Origin: Acidobacteriota bacterium
Lineage (GTDB): Bacteria; Acidobacteriota; Terriglobia; Bryobacterales; Bryobacteraceae
Assembly: GCA_026393985.1 (NCBI GenBank)
Contig: JAPKZB010000080.1
Location: forward strand, 1 to 64,000
Direction of reading: 5' to 3'
Length of the DNA: 64,000 nt
The notes beneath the pieces are model-generated. The model was not told where the DNA came from, did not search any database, and saw nothing but the letters and a program-made list of their open reading frames with translations. The position numbers and the translations under genes are program-made. Position 1 is the first letter of the stretch; each line of letters starts with the position of its first letter. This document shows, in pieces, positions 9,291-17,606 of this stretch.

Positions 9291-9505
9291 GGACTGCGGT
9301 GGATGCCGTATTCTCAGGCCAAGGAGAACGTACGCCGGTACGGCCGGCCCAGCGAAAAATGGATCTTTTGATGGGTATGGCGTTGCGAAGTTATCGGCGA
9401 GAATCAGATCGTTGGTACTTACTCCACGCGGTATTTCGCCGCGCATCTCTCTCAGGCTGGAGTGGACCGAGTTATTCCTCCTATCCTCCGGAGTGACCAG
9501 GATAG
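9291..9505 (+). ncRNA. Conserved structured 5' leader of S8 gene, copy 1 (candidate cis-regulatory RNA)
   Basis: This stretch aligns with 11722-11931, upstream of the second S8 gene. Pairings conserved in both copies are TTCTC/GAGAA (9311-9315 with 9324-9328), CGCGG/CCGCG (9427-9431 with 9439-9443) and a terminal stem CTATCC/GGATAG (9481-9486 with 9500-9505). The outer pair of the terminal stem is C-G here but T-A in copy 2, a compensatory change. A block including GCGAAAAATGG is nearly identical between copies. A small open frame (9359-9496, 45 codons) lies inside. I do not recognise a named riboswitch class. Confidence 0.45.
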
Positions 9506-9531
9506 TTAGCCTTCCAGTGAGATTGATTGCA

Positions 9532-11447
9532 ATGTTTGCTACCTTTTCGATTTGTTGTGTAACGAAAAGCAGGCGGCTGGCCGCTGCGATGTTTTTGATG
9601 GCGTCGGTGCCGGCGCTGTTTGGCCAGGAGGATAAGCTGGCGCCGGATTTGGCGGGGGTGGGGGCCGAGGAGACGGTGGATGTGATCATCCAACTGGAGG
9701 AGGAGCCGGCGGGGCGCGGGACGCGGCGGGGCTTGGCATGGGCTGGGCTGGCGGGTGGTTTGAACCTGAGTGCGCACCGGCCGGTGAAGGAGTTGGGGTT
9801 GATTGGGGGCGTCTCGGCGCGGGTGAACGGGGCGGGGCTCCAGGCGCTGGCGCGGGACCGGCGGGTGAAGTATGTTTCGCCGGACCGGGAGGTGGGGGGC
9901 GACACTGCAGCATGCGATTCCGGCGGTGAATGCCAACGTGGCGCAGGCGGCGGGGTTTGACGGCCGGGGGATTGGGATTGCGGTGATTGACAGCGGGGTG
10001 AACGACCATTTTGACCTGACCGAAGGTACGTGCGGGAAGAGCCGGGTGGTGTACCGGCAGAATTTCGCCACGGGAGATCCGGCGGCTGAGGTGACGCGGA
10101 TGAGGAGCTGGCCAGTTCATCCGGATCTTTATGGTCACGGGACGCACGTGGCGGGGATCCTGGCGGGTAGCGGGAGGTGCGCGGGAGAGAACCGGGGGCT
10201 GGCGTATCTGAACGGGATTGCGGCTCCGCAGGCTCGTTTTACCGGGGTGGCTCCGGCGGCCCACATTGTGGATTTGCGGGCGCTCAACAGCAACGGCGCG
10301 GGAACGGATTCGACGGTGATTCAGGCGATTGACCGGGCCATTCAACTGAGGAAACAGTACAACATCCGGGTGATCAATTTATCGCTGGGCCGGCCGGTGC
10401 GGGAGTCGTATCTGCGCGATCCGTTGTGCCAGGCGGTGGAGCGGGCGTGGCAGGCAGGGATTGTTGTGGTGGTGGCGGCGGGGAACCGGGGTCGGCTGTC
10501 CGAGGTGACGGACCGGAACGGGAAGCGATATGAGATCAACGGGTACGGGACGGTGGGCTCTCCGGGAAATGATCCGTTTGTGATCACCGTGGGGGCGATG
10601 CGGGATATGGGGACACCGGGCCGGGCCGACAATCTGATTGCTTCGTACAGTTCGAAGGGGCCGACGGGTATTGACCGGATTGTGAAGCCGGATCTGGTGG
10701 CGCCGGGGAACCGTCTGTTTTCGGCGACGACGTGGCTGCCCGGGGTGGCGCTGACGGTAAATTGCGCCTTTCCGAGCAGGGACTCCGGGGCCCAGCCGGG
10801 CGGCTGTACCGGGGGCACCGTATTGCATGCGCATTTCCCGCAGAACCGGTCACAGTTGGGGGTAGCCGGGTCGTTTCTGGAGATGAGCGGGACGAGCATG
10901 GCGACGCCGATGGTAGCGGGAGCAGCGGCGCTGCTGGCGCAGAAGTTCGGGGCGGCGATAACGCCGGATGCCATTAAGGCGAAGCTGATGAAGTCGGCGA
11001 GTAAGTCGTTCCCGACCCGGAGCACGTTCGGGGGGCAGACGATTCAGTATGACCTGTTCACGGTGGGGGCGGGATATCTGGATGTGATGGGGGCGTTGAA
11101 CAATACCGAAGCGGTGCCGGCCGGGAAACCGGCGCTTTCGCCGAGCGTGGTTTATTACGTGTGGCGCGGAGGGCGGCACGGGCTGTGTGCAGGTTTCGCA
11201 CGCGGCGAACTCTCTGTTTTCGAGTTCGGCGAGCCTGACGAGTTTATGGGGGGACCGGTCGGTGTGGGGTGGTTCGGTGTTGTGGGGAGACAGCTTGTTG
11301 TGGGGCGACAGCGTGGTTTGGGGGGATTCGCGGAGCACGGGGTTCAGCCTGCTGTGGGGGGATAGTTTGCTGTGGGGCGATAGCTTGCTGTGGGGGGATC
11401 TGACGCTGGTGAACTCGCTCAACATCATGGGCCAGGGGGACCGGTAG
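9532..11447 (+). pseudogene. S8 subtilase with C-terminal WGDS repeats, copy 1, two frameshifts
   Basis: Begins at ATG 9532 with a signal-like segment ending ...ASVPALFGQ, then 'EDKLAPDLAGVG', an I9-like propeptide region and the S8 domain: Asp in 'GIAVIDSGV', His in 'YGHGTHVAGILAG', Ser in 'SGTSMATPMVAG'. Compared with the intact copy at 11955, one extra G sits in the G-run 9894-9899 and one extra T near 11151-11157. Each shifts the frame by +1, so the reading frame changes twice. All three catalytic residues lie in the middle frame (from about 9900 to 11150). The tail repeats (11247-11399) lie in the third frame. It is either a real pseudogene or contains sequencing errors; the second shift is not in a long homopolymer. 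Confidence 0.8.
11247..11399 (+). repeat. WGDS hexapeptide-encoding repeats, copy 1
   Basis: An 18-base periodic tract encoding units such as V/L-L-W-G-D-S, interrupted by RSTGFS. It lies in the third reading frame of the frameshifted subtilase and matches the tract at 13611-13763 in arrangement, including the interruption. Confidence 0.8.
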
Positions 11448-11485
11448 CGCAGGCAGGCGCCGGGGTGGCAAGACGAGGCGGCGGG

Positions 11486-11542
11486 ATGGTGAGCCTCCCG
11501 CTCCGGCGCCTCCTTGTTTGGTTTGTTCTGGGCGGACGGTGA
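11486..11542 (+). pseudogene. Vestigial start of the amidohydrolase (duplication footprint)
   Basis: Reads MVSLPLRRLLVWFVLGGR then stop. This aligns with MVFLPFRRLLPLVLCG, the signal peptide of the amidohydrolase that begins at 13848 after the second subtilase. Flanking DNA also matches, including a GGCGCCGG inverted repeat: 11455-11463 with 11503-11511 here, and 13820-13829 with 13863-13872 in the second copy. It shows that the tandem duplication unit ran from the leader through the subtilase into the next gene. It encodes nothing useful now. Confidence 0.65.
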
Positions 11543-11721
11543 CCTTCGGCTGAGGGGGCCAAGGACTGCTCCGGAGAATAGTAAGAATGCCGCGATGCGG
11601 CATCGCACGTGGGCGGCGTGGATTCCGGGTTGGTCTCTAACTTCGGAGAGGGCAGGGGAAGAGCATCGGGGTGTAGACGCAGGATGCCCGCTTCGTGCTC
11701 GAGCGGGTGAGGGGGAGGGTT
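11543..11721. other. Short spacer at the duplication junction
   Basis: No gene seen. It contains a perfect 7-base hairpin with a 3-base loop, ATGCCGC-GAT-GCGGCAT (11587-11603). Homology with the upstream side of copy 1 starts near 11698 (about 9269 in copy 1). Confidence 0.4.
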
Positions 11722-11931
11722 GGACTGCGGTAGATGCCCTATTCTCGGGCCGAGGGGAACGTAAACCCGGACGGCGGGACCAGCGAAAAATGGTTCTTTT
11801 GATGGGTATGGCGGCGCGATTTTATCGGGGAGAATTAGATCGTTGGCACCTGTTACGCGGGCTCGTTTGCCGCGCTGTCCGCCTCGACGGAAGTGGACCG
11901 ACTTAGTTATCCCGCGGAATGCCAGGATAAC
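11722..11931 (+). ncRNA. Conserved structured 5' leader of S8 gene, copy 2
   Basis: Counterpart of 9291-9505. TTCTC (11742-11746) faces GGGAA (11755-11759), keeping the pairing as a T-G wobble. CGCGG/CCGCG is at 11856-11860 with 11870-11874. The terminal stem GTTATCC/GGATAAC (11906-11912 with 11925-11931) is extended by one pair. A small open frame (11790-11906, 38 codons) shares its opening residues with the copy-1 frame but diverges by amino-acid-changing substitutions, so structure seems better conserved than peptide. The stem ends 23 bases before the ATG. Confidence 0.45.
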
Positions 11932-11954
11932 ACGTCTTACTCTGGAGATAGATT

Positions 11955-13811
11955 ATGTTTCTTACGTCTCACCCTATCCGTTGTATCCATAAAAGTCAAC
12001 GGCTGGCTGCTTTGTTCTTGCTCGCGTCGGCGACGCTGTGCGGGCAGGAGGATAAGCTGGCGCCGGATTTGGCAGGCGTGGGGATGGACGAGACGGTGGA
12101 TGTGATCCTCCAACTGGAGGAGGAGCCGGCGGGGCGCGGGGCGCGGCGGCAGGGTTTGGCGCTGGCGGGATTGGCGGGGGGATTGAATCTGAGCGCACAC
12201 CGGCCGGTGAAGGAGTTGGGGCTGATTGGGGGCGTTTCGGCGCGGGTGAGCGGGGCGGGTTTGGCGGCGCTGGCGCGGGACCGGCGGGTGAAGTATATTT
12301 CGCCGGACCGGGCGGTGGAGGCGACGCTGCAGCACGCGATTCCTGCGGTGGGGGCGAATGCGGCGCACGCGACGGGCTTCGACGGCCGGGGAATCGGGAT
12401 TGCGGTGATTGACAGTGGGGTGAGTGCGCACCCCGATCTGACGGACGACGGGTGCGCGCAGAGCAGGGTGATGTACCGGGAGAACTTTGTGCCCCGGGCG
12501 GCGGATGTGGTGATGATTTCCATGCTCTACGCCAAGGGCTACCCCGATGTTTACGGCCACGGCACCCACATTGCGGGCATTCTGGCGGGAAACGGGAGGT
12601 GTGCGGGAGAGAACAAGGGACAGGCAATCATCGCGAACACCCCGGCGCTGCAGGTTCAGTTTGTAGGGGTAGCGCCGAAGGCGCATCTGGTTGACCTGCG
12701 GGTGCTCGGCTGGAACGGCAAGGGCACCGATTCCTCGGTTATTCAAGCGATCGAGCGTGCCATTCAACTGAAGTCGCAGTACAACATCCGGGTGATCAAT
12801 CTTTCGCTTGGCCGGCAGGTGAAGGAGTCCTCGGCGCGGGACCCGCTTTGTCAGGCGGTGGAACGGGCATGGCAGGCGGGAATCGCGGTGGTGGTGGCGG
12901 CGGGTAATCGGGGCCGGCTCGAAACGGTGACGGACAGGGGTGGCAACACCTATCGGATCGATGGTTACGGCACGATCGGGTCTCCCGGGAATGATCCGTT
13001 CGTGATCACGGTGGGCGCGATGCGGGATATGGGCACGGCGACGAGAAGCGATGATCTGATGGCGTCGTTTAGCTCCAAGGGCCCGACGGGCATCGACCGG
13101 ATCGTGAAGCCGGACCTGGTAGCGCCGGGCAACCGATTGTTCGCCGCAAACCCGCTGAATCCCGTGACATGGAACAATCAGCTGCGCGGGGCGTTTCCGT
13201 CCAACCGGACGGGCACCACTACTGGTCAAGAGGGTGCTTTTCTCGAACTGAGCGGGACGAGTATGGCGACGCCGATGGTGGCGGGAACGGCGGCGCTGCT
13301 GGCGCAGAAGTTTGGGGCGTCGATTACGCCGGATGCGATCAAGGCGAAGCTGATGAAGTCGGCCACCAAGTCTTTTCCCAGCCGCAGCACGTTTGGGGCG
13401 CAGACGATTCAGTACGACATCTGCACGGTGGGGGCAGGTTATCTGGATGTGATGGGCGCACTGCATCATGCCGAGGCGACGCCGGCGGGAAAGCCGGCTT
13501 TATCCCCCCGGGTGGTTTACACGTGCGGGGCGACTGGGGGAAGAGACTGTGTGAGACTGATGCACGGCGCCAACTCTCTGTTTGCCAGTTCGGCGAGCAG
13601 TACGGCGACCTGGGGCGACCGGTCGGTGTGGGGGGGATCGGTGCTGTGGGGGGATAGCGTGCTGTGGGGGGACAGTGTGCTGTGGGGGGACTCGCGGAGC
13701 AGCGGTTTCAGCCTGCTGTGGGGGGATAGCGTGCTGTGGGGCGACAGTGTGCTGTGGGGGGATGCTGAGATACTCAACTCGCTGACGGTTCTGGGCCAAG
13801 GGGACCGGTAG
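11955..13811 (+). CDS. Secreted S8 subtilisin-like serine peptidase with C-terminal WGDS repeats
   Basis: A 618-residue intact protein. ATG at 11955 follows GGAG at eight bases. Signal peptide to about residue 30 (...LFLLASATLCGQ), then a prodomain of about 90 residues ('VDVILQLEEEPAGRG... LIGGVSARVSGAGLAALARDRRVKYISPD'). Catalytic residues: Asp153 in 'AVIDSGV', His202 in 'YGHGTHIAG', Ser436 in 'SGTSMATPMVAG'; the oxyanion Asn is N318 in 'AAGNRG'. Residues 553-603 are tandem WGDSVL units, followed by a short tail. Such repeats in acidobacterial subtilases may help surface attachment or form a solenoid; this is inference. It belongs to the tandem pair with the copy at 9532 and shares its leader. 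Confidence 0.92.
   Translation: MFLTSHPIRCIHKSQRLAALFLLASATLCGQEDKLAPDLAGVGMDETVDVILQLEEEPAGRGARRQGLALAGLAGGLNLSAHRPVKELGLIGGVSARVSGAGLAALARDRRVKYISPDRAVEATLQHAIPAVGANAAHATGFDGRGIGIAVIDSGVSAHPDLTDDGCAQSRVMYRENFVPRAADVVMISMLYAKGYPDVYGHGTHIAGILAGNGRCAGENKGQAIIANTPALQVQFVGVAPKAHLVDLRVLGWNGKGTDSSVIQAIERAIQLKSQYNIRVINLSLGRQVKESSARDPLCQAVERAWQAGIAVVVAAGNRGRLETVTDRGGNTYRIDGYGTIGSPGNDPFVITVGAMRDMGTATRSDDLMASFSSKGPTGIDRIVKPDLVAPGNRLFAANPLNPVTWNNQLRGAFPSNRTGTTTGQEGAFLELSGTSMATPMVAGTAALLAQKFGASITPDAIKAKLMKSATKSFPSRSTFGAQTIQYDICTVGAGYLDVMGALHHAEATPAGKPALSPRVVYTCGATGGRDCVRLMHGANSLFASSASSTATWGDRSVWGGSVLWGDSVLWGDSVLWGDSRSSGFSLLWGDSVLWGDSVLWGDAEILNSLTVLGQGDR
13611..13763 (+). repeat. WGDS hexapeptide-encoding tandem repeats, copy 2
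   Basis: An 18-base period encodes repeated S-V-L-W-G-D units: a first block of four to five, an interruption (RSSGFS), then three more. Units differ at synonymous and Ser-codon positions (GATAGC versus GACAGT), so it is a coding tandem repeat under protein-level constraint, not a recent slippage array. It is not a CRISPR: there are no spacers. Confidence 0.85.
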
Positions 13812-13847
13812 CGCACGAGGGCGCCGGAATTGCAATACGATACGGGG

Positions 13848-15145
13848 ATGGTTTTCCTCCCTTTCCGGCGCCTGCTTCCTCTTGTACTCTGCGGTCTTGG
13901 CTTATGGGCGCAGCCACCCTACGACATTCTCCTCAAGGGCGGGCATTTGATTGATCCGAAGAACGGGATCAATGCCCCGCGCGATCTGACGATAAAAGAC
14001 GGCAAAGTGGCGGCGGTGGCCGCGGCGATTCCGGCAACGCAGGCGCGGAAGACGATTCTGATTCCGGGGTTGTACCTGACGCCGGGGCTGATTGATCTGC
14101 ACGCGCACGTGTTTGCCGGGACCGGCGGGCACATGCTGGCGGGCGGGGATTCGAGCATTCATCCGGACAGCTTCGCGCAGAGCGTGGGGGTGACGACGGT
14201 GGTGGATGCGGGGTCTTCGGGGCGGCATAACTTTGCCGAGTTCCGGCGGACGGTGGTGGACCGGGCGCGGACGCGGGTGCTGGTGCTGCTGAACGTGGGC
14301 GGCAAGGGGATGACCGGGGACAGCCACGAGCAGGACGTGGACGATATGGACGCCAAGGCGGCGGCGGCGGTGGCGATGGCGAACCGGGACGTGATTGTGG
14401 GCTTTAAGGTGGCGCACTACAATGGGCCGGACTGGACGCCGGTGGAGCGGGGCGTGGAGGCGGGGGAGATGGCGAAGCTGCCGGTGATGATCGATTTTGG
14501 CGCGTTTCACATTGCGCGGCCGTTTCAGGAGCTGGTGCTCAAGAAGCTGCGGCCGGGCGATATCTACACGCATGCCTTCTATGCGCCGGTGCCGTACTTT
14601 GACGCGAGCGGCAAGCTGCTGCCCTATCTGGGAGAGGCGCGGAAGCGGGGGGTGCTGTTCGACGTGGGGCACGGGGGGGCGGCGTTTGAGTTCAAGCAGG
14701 CGGCGCGGGCGGTGCGGCAGGGCTTTCCGCCGGATACGATTTCGACCGATGTGCACTCGGGGAGTTTGAATGCCGGGATGAAGAATCAGCTGAACGTGAT
14801 GAGCAAGTTTTTAAACATGGGACTGCCGCTGGCGGATGTGGTGTTCCGGTCGACGTGGAACGCGGCGCGGGCGATCCACCGGGAGGAGCTGGGACATCTG
14901 TCGGTGGGGGCGGTGGCGGACATTGCGGTGTTGCGGCTGGAGCAGGGGGACTATGGGGGGGGGGGCTGCGGGGAACCAAGCGGCTGGCGAATGAGCTGAC
15001 GCTGAAGGACGGGTATGTGATCTACGACACCAACGGACGGACGCGGGAGAGTTGGGACAAGCTGGGGGATTATCAGCCGCAGGGGGAGCCGTGGTGGGAC
15101 CAGACGCGGTCGAGCGGGCCGCTGCGGCGGGGGCGGGCGAAGTAG
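13848..15145 (+). CDS. Secreted amidohydrolase/deacetylase-type metallohydrolase, frame broken at an 11-G tract
   Basis: ATG at 13848 opens a signal peptide (MVFLPFRRLLPLVLCG...LWAQ). Family features: 'YDILLKGGHLIDPKNGI' opening strand, 'LIDLHAHVFAG' with the H-x-H metal pair, 'VGFKVAHYNG' with the probable bridging Lys, 'DIYTHAFYAP', 'FDVGHGG' and 'STDVHSG' with metal ligands. It resembles COG3964-type amidohydrolases (Atu3266-like). Frame 1 ends at 14999 with a nonsense tail. After the G-run 14955-14965, another frame continues as family-like C-terminus 'GTKRLANELTLKDGYVIYDTNGRT' to 15145. Nine or twelve G would restore one frame. Sequencing error, slippage or mutation are all possible. The substrate is unknown. 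Confidence 0.8.
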
Positions 15146-15274
15146 GTTGGCGTAATCAGAAATTTCCTAAACGAAGCGCGGAGCGGAGCGATATGGAGAG
15201 AGTTCCTAAAACTTTTCTGAAGGGCTCTATCCACTCCGCCACGTCGCGGTGTGTGGGCATGAGGCACGAACTTT

Positions 15275-16087
15275 TTGCTTCCACGCGCACTGCGGCTATT
15301 GGTGATGGTGATTGGTTGGGCGGGCCGGGCGCTGGCAGCCGAAAGGCTGCCCGCGGCGGGCGAGGGCGGCATGGTGACGGACCGGCCGGGGTTTTCCGAG
15401 TCGGCGGCGGTGGTGGGGGCGGGGATGCTGCAGTGGGAGAGCGGCTTTCAGTTTGGGCGGCTGGGGCTGGACGGGGAGCGGACGACGTCGACCGTGGGGC
15501 CGTATCCGCTGTTGCGTTTGGGGGTGAGCCGGCGCGTGGAGTTGCGGTTTAGCGGGGACGGCTACCGAACGGAGCGGCGGGTGGGTGAGGCGGTGCGGGG
15601 GTTGACGGATTTTGTAGTGGGGGGGAAGGTGAAGGTGTGGGAGCAGGGGCGGTGGCGGCCGGACTTCGCGGTGGTGGGGAACGTGGGGGCGGTGCGGGGA
15701 AGCCGAAACTATGCGCGGGCGGGTTGGGAGCCGGAGGTGAAGTTGAGCGTGGAGAAGGATGTGCCGTGGGGGGTGGTGCTGGGGGGGAATTTCAACTTGG
15801 CTTCGCTGGTTGGGGAGGGGGGCCGGACGCTGGAACGGGCGCATTCGTTGACGGTGGGACATGCGCTGGGCGGGACGTGGAGCGGGTTTGTGGAGACGTA
15901 TTCGCAGCGGATTGACCGGGCGCACGGGTACGCCACGGCGGTGGACGGGGGAGTAACGCATCCGGTGGGGCGGCATGCGCAGGTGGATGCGTACGTGGGG
16001 CGGACGGTGCGGGGGGCGCGGGCGGAGTGGTTTATGGGGGTGGGATTTTCGGTGCAGCAGTCGTTGCTGCCGTGGCTGCCGCACTAA
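15275..16087 (+). CDS. Outer-membrane beta-barrel protein (MetA/phenol-degradation-like transporter family)
   Basis: A 270-residue protein with a likely TTG start (15275), because a stop at 15260 in the same frame excludes longer forms. The N-terminal signal runs to about residue 21 (...AGRALAAE). The body alternates short amphipathic strands and turns: 'MVTDRPGFSESAAVVGAGMLQWESGFQF', 'LLRLGVSRRVELRFSGDGY', 'GFVETYSQRI', ending 'GVGFSVQQS'. The 'TDRPGFSES...G..QxE.GF' opening is typical of the putative MetA-pathway transporter family. Its G-rich strand contains many runs of four to seven G. Specific cargo cannot be read from the sequence. Confidence 0.7.
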   Translation: MLPRALRLLVMVIGWAGRALAAERLPAAGEGGMVTDRPGFSESAAVVGAGMLQWESGFQFGRLGLDGERTTSTVGPYPLLRLGVSRRVELRFSGDGYRTERRVGEAVRGLTDFVVGGKVKVWEQGRWRPDFAVVGNVGAVRGSRNYARAGWEPEVKLSVEKDVPWGVVLGGNFNLASLVGEGGRTLERAHSLTVGHALGGTWSGFVETYSQRIDRAHGYATAVDGGVTHPVGRHAQVDAYVGRTVRGARAEWFMGVGFSVQQSLLPWLPH

Positions 16088-16339
16088 GAGTAAGGGGGCG
16101 GAGGCGGCAGGAGGCGGGGAGTTTGGGGCGGAAGCGGGTGGGGCGGAGGGATGGACAGGCGGCGGGGGCGGGAGTGGGGGGGAGGCGGTAGAAGGCGGGG
16201 GTGAGGGTGGCTCCGAGGGTGAAGGCGAGGAGTACGCGGACGAGCATGGGACCATGCTACACGGTGGACGGTTGGAGGCCAATGCCGCAATGGTACCAGC
16301 AAGGTTTCGGTACGCAGCCGTACGGCGGAGCGGGGTAGT

Positions 16340-17605
16340 TTAGTCGATTTTACGTTGGGGGTGGACGAGGAGCCAGAGGAGGGCGATGGAGAGCATGAAG
16401 GCGGCGGCGAAGTCGAGGGCGGCGATCCAGCCGAAGCGGGCGGCGAGGTAGGGGGTGAGGACGGGGGAGAGGGCGCCGCCGAGGTTGGTGGCGGTGTTGA
16501 GGACGCCGGCGAGGGTGCCGGAGTGGCGTTCGGAGAGGTCGTTGGGGAGGGCCCAACTGGAGACGGCGGCGACGGAGTTGCAGCCGGCGGCGAGGGCGAG
16601 GAGGGCGATGGCGGCGTAGGGATCTTCCATGCGGGAGCCGGTGAGGAGGAGGAGGCAGGAGGCGGCGGCGCAGGCGATGACGGGGAGACGGCGTCCCCAG
16701 GGCTGGCCGAATTTGCGGACCATGGCGTCGGAGACGTAGCCGCCGAGGGGGCCACCGAGGAGGATGGCGAGGAAGGGGGTGGTGGACCAGTAGCTGCCGG
16801 CCATGACGGGGAGATGGCGGACGTTGACGAGATAGAGGAAGAACCAGGTGTAGAAGATGTAGGTGACGTAGCCGAGCAGGAAGTTGGCGACGGCGAGGGC
16901 GGGAACGTTCGAGGAGGCCCAGAGGCGGCGCCAGGGGAAGGGACCGGCTTCGGCGGGGGGCGAGCGGTGGGCCTGGATGAGGGCGAGTTCGGCGGCGTTG
17001 ACACCGGGGTGGGCGGCGGGATCTTCGGTGGACTGCCAGTGCCAGATGGCGGCGACGGCGAGGCCGAGGAGGCCGCAGGCGACAAAGGAGGCGCGCCAAC
17101 CCCAGACGGTCATGGCCCAGGCGATGGCGGGGGGCGTGAAGGCGCCGCCGAGGCCGACGGCGATGAGGAAGAGGCTGCTGCCGCGGGCGCGTTCGGGGAC
17201 GGCCATCCAGCGGCCGATCATTTTGTTGGTGCAGGGTAGGGCGGGACCTTCGCCGACGCCGATGAGGAAGCGGACGATCCAGAAGGCGGCGGGGAGGGAG
17301 AGCCAGGCGCCGGGGCGGAGGGCGGGGGCGACGGCGGTGAGGGCGGTGAACAGAGACCACCAGAGGATGGCGCCGGTAAGGACGCGGCGGGCGCCGAAGC
17401 GGTCGCCGAGCCAGCCGCCGGGGGCCTGGAAGAGGGCGTAGCCGAGGACGAAGGCGGAGAGGAGAGAGCCGATTTCGAGATCGGAGAGCGAGTACTCCTG
17501 CTGGATGTACTTGGCGGCGACGTTCATGTTGAAGCGGTCGATGAACGTCAGGGTGACGACCATGAGGAGGAGGGCGAACAGGCGCCAGCGGATTTTGGTG
17601 GGCAT
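16340..17605 (-). CDS. MFS transporter, anion:cation symporter (hexuronate/galactonate-like) type
   Basis: A 421-residue permease starting at the ATG 17605-17603 (MPTKIRWRLFALLLMVVTLTFIDRFNM). The ATG lies one base after the stop of the upstream lactonase gene, so the two are co-translated. About 12 hydrophobic segments; TM1 ends with 'FIDRFNMNVAA', the loop 2-3 motif is 'GGWLGDRFGARRV', and the TM5 region is 'GLGGAFTPPAIAWAMTVWGWRASF'. These match the ACS family, which imports sugar acids such as galactonate and hexuronates. Pairing with an SMP-30 lactonase supports a sugar-acid cargo. Confidence 0.85.
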   Translation of the reverse strand: MPTKIRWRLFALLLMVVTLTFIDRFNMNVAAKYIQQEYSLSDLEIGSLLSAFVLGYALFQAPGGWLGDRFGARRVLTGAILWWSLFTALTAVAPALRPGAWLSLPAAFWIVRFLIGVGEGPALPCTNKMIGRWMAVPERARGSSLFLIAVGLGGAFTPPAIAWAMTVWGWRASFVACGLLGLAVAAIWHWQSTEDPAAHPGVNAAELALIQAHRSPPAEAGPFPWRRLWASSNVPALAVANFLLGYVTYIFYTWFFLYLVNVRHLPVMAGSYWSTTPFLAILLGGPLGGYVSDAMVRKFGQPWGRRLPVIACAAASCLLLLTGSRMEDPYAAIALLALAAGCNSVAAVSSWALPNDLSERHSGTLAGVLNTATNLGGALSPVLTPYLAARFGWIAALDFAAAFMLSIALLWLLVHPQRKID

Positions 17606-17606
17606 G

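Noticed and set aside
9310-9330. Resemblance of ATTCTCAGGCCAAGG to the 3' part of a glycine riboswitch
   Set aside because: The other conserved glycine-aptamer segments and junction are not found, and copy 2 does not keep the motif.
9359-9496. Small protein gene in leader copy 1 (and its counterpart at 11790-11906)
   Set aside because: Differences between copies are mostly amino-acid-changing and lengths differ; kept only as a possible leader peptide.
7999-9960. A very long plus-strand open frame opposite the GHL10 gene that runs into the subtilase
   Set aside because: The first 500 residues are Gly/Ala/Glu/Val-rich antisense of a clear glycosidase-like gene; only the part from ATG 9532 matches a real protein.
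13611-13763. CRISPR-like repeat array
   Set aside because: The 18-base units are contiguous, in frame and without spacers; they encode a protein repeat.
16032-16247. A 71-codon minus-strand frame with a signal-like start (MLVRVLLAFTLGATLTPAFY)
   Set aside because: It overlaps the end of the outer-membrane protein gene, becomes Pro/Ala-rich, and matches nothing recognised; too weak to list as a gene.
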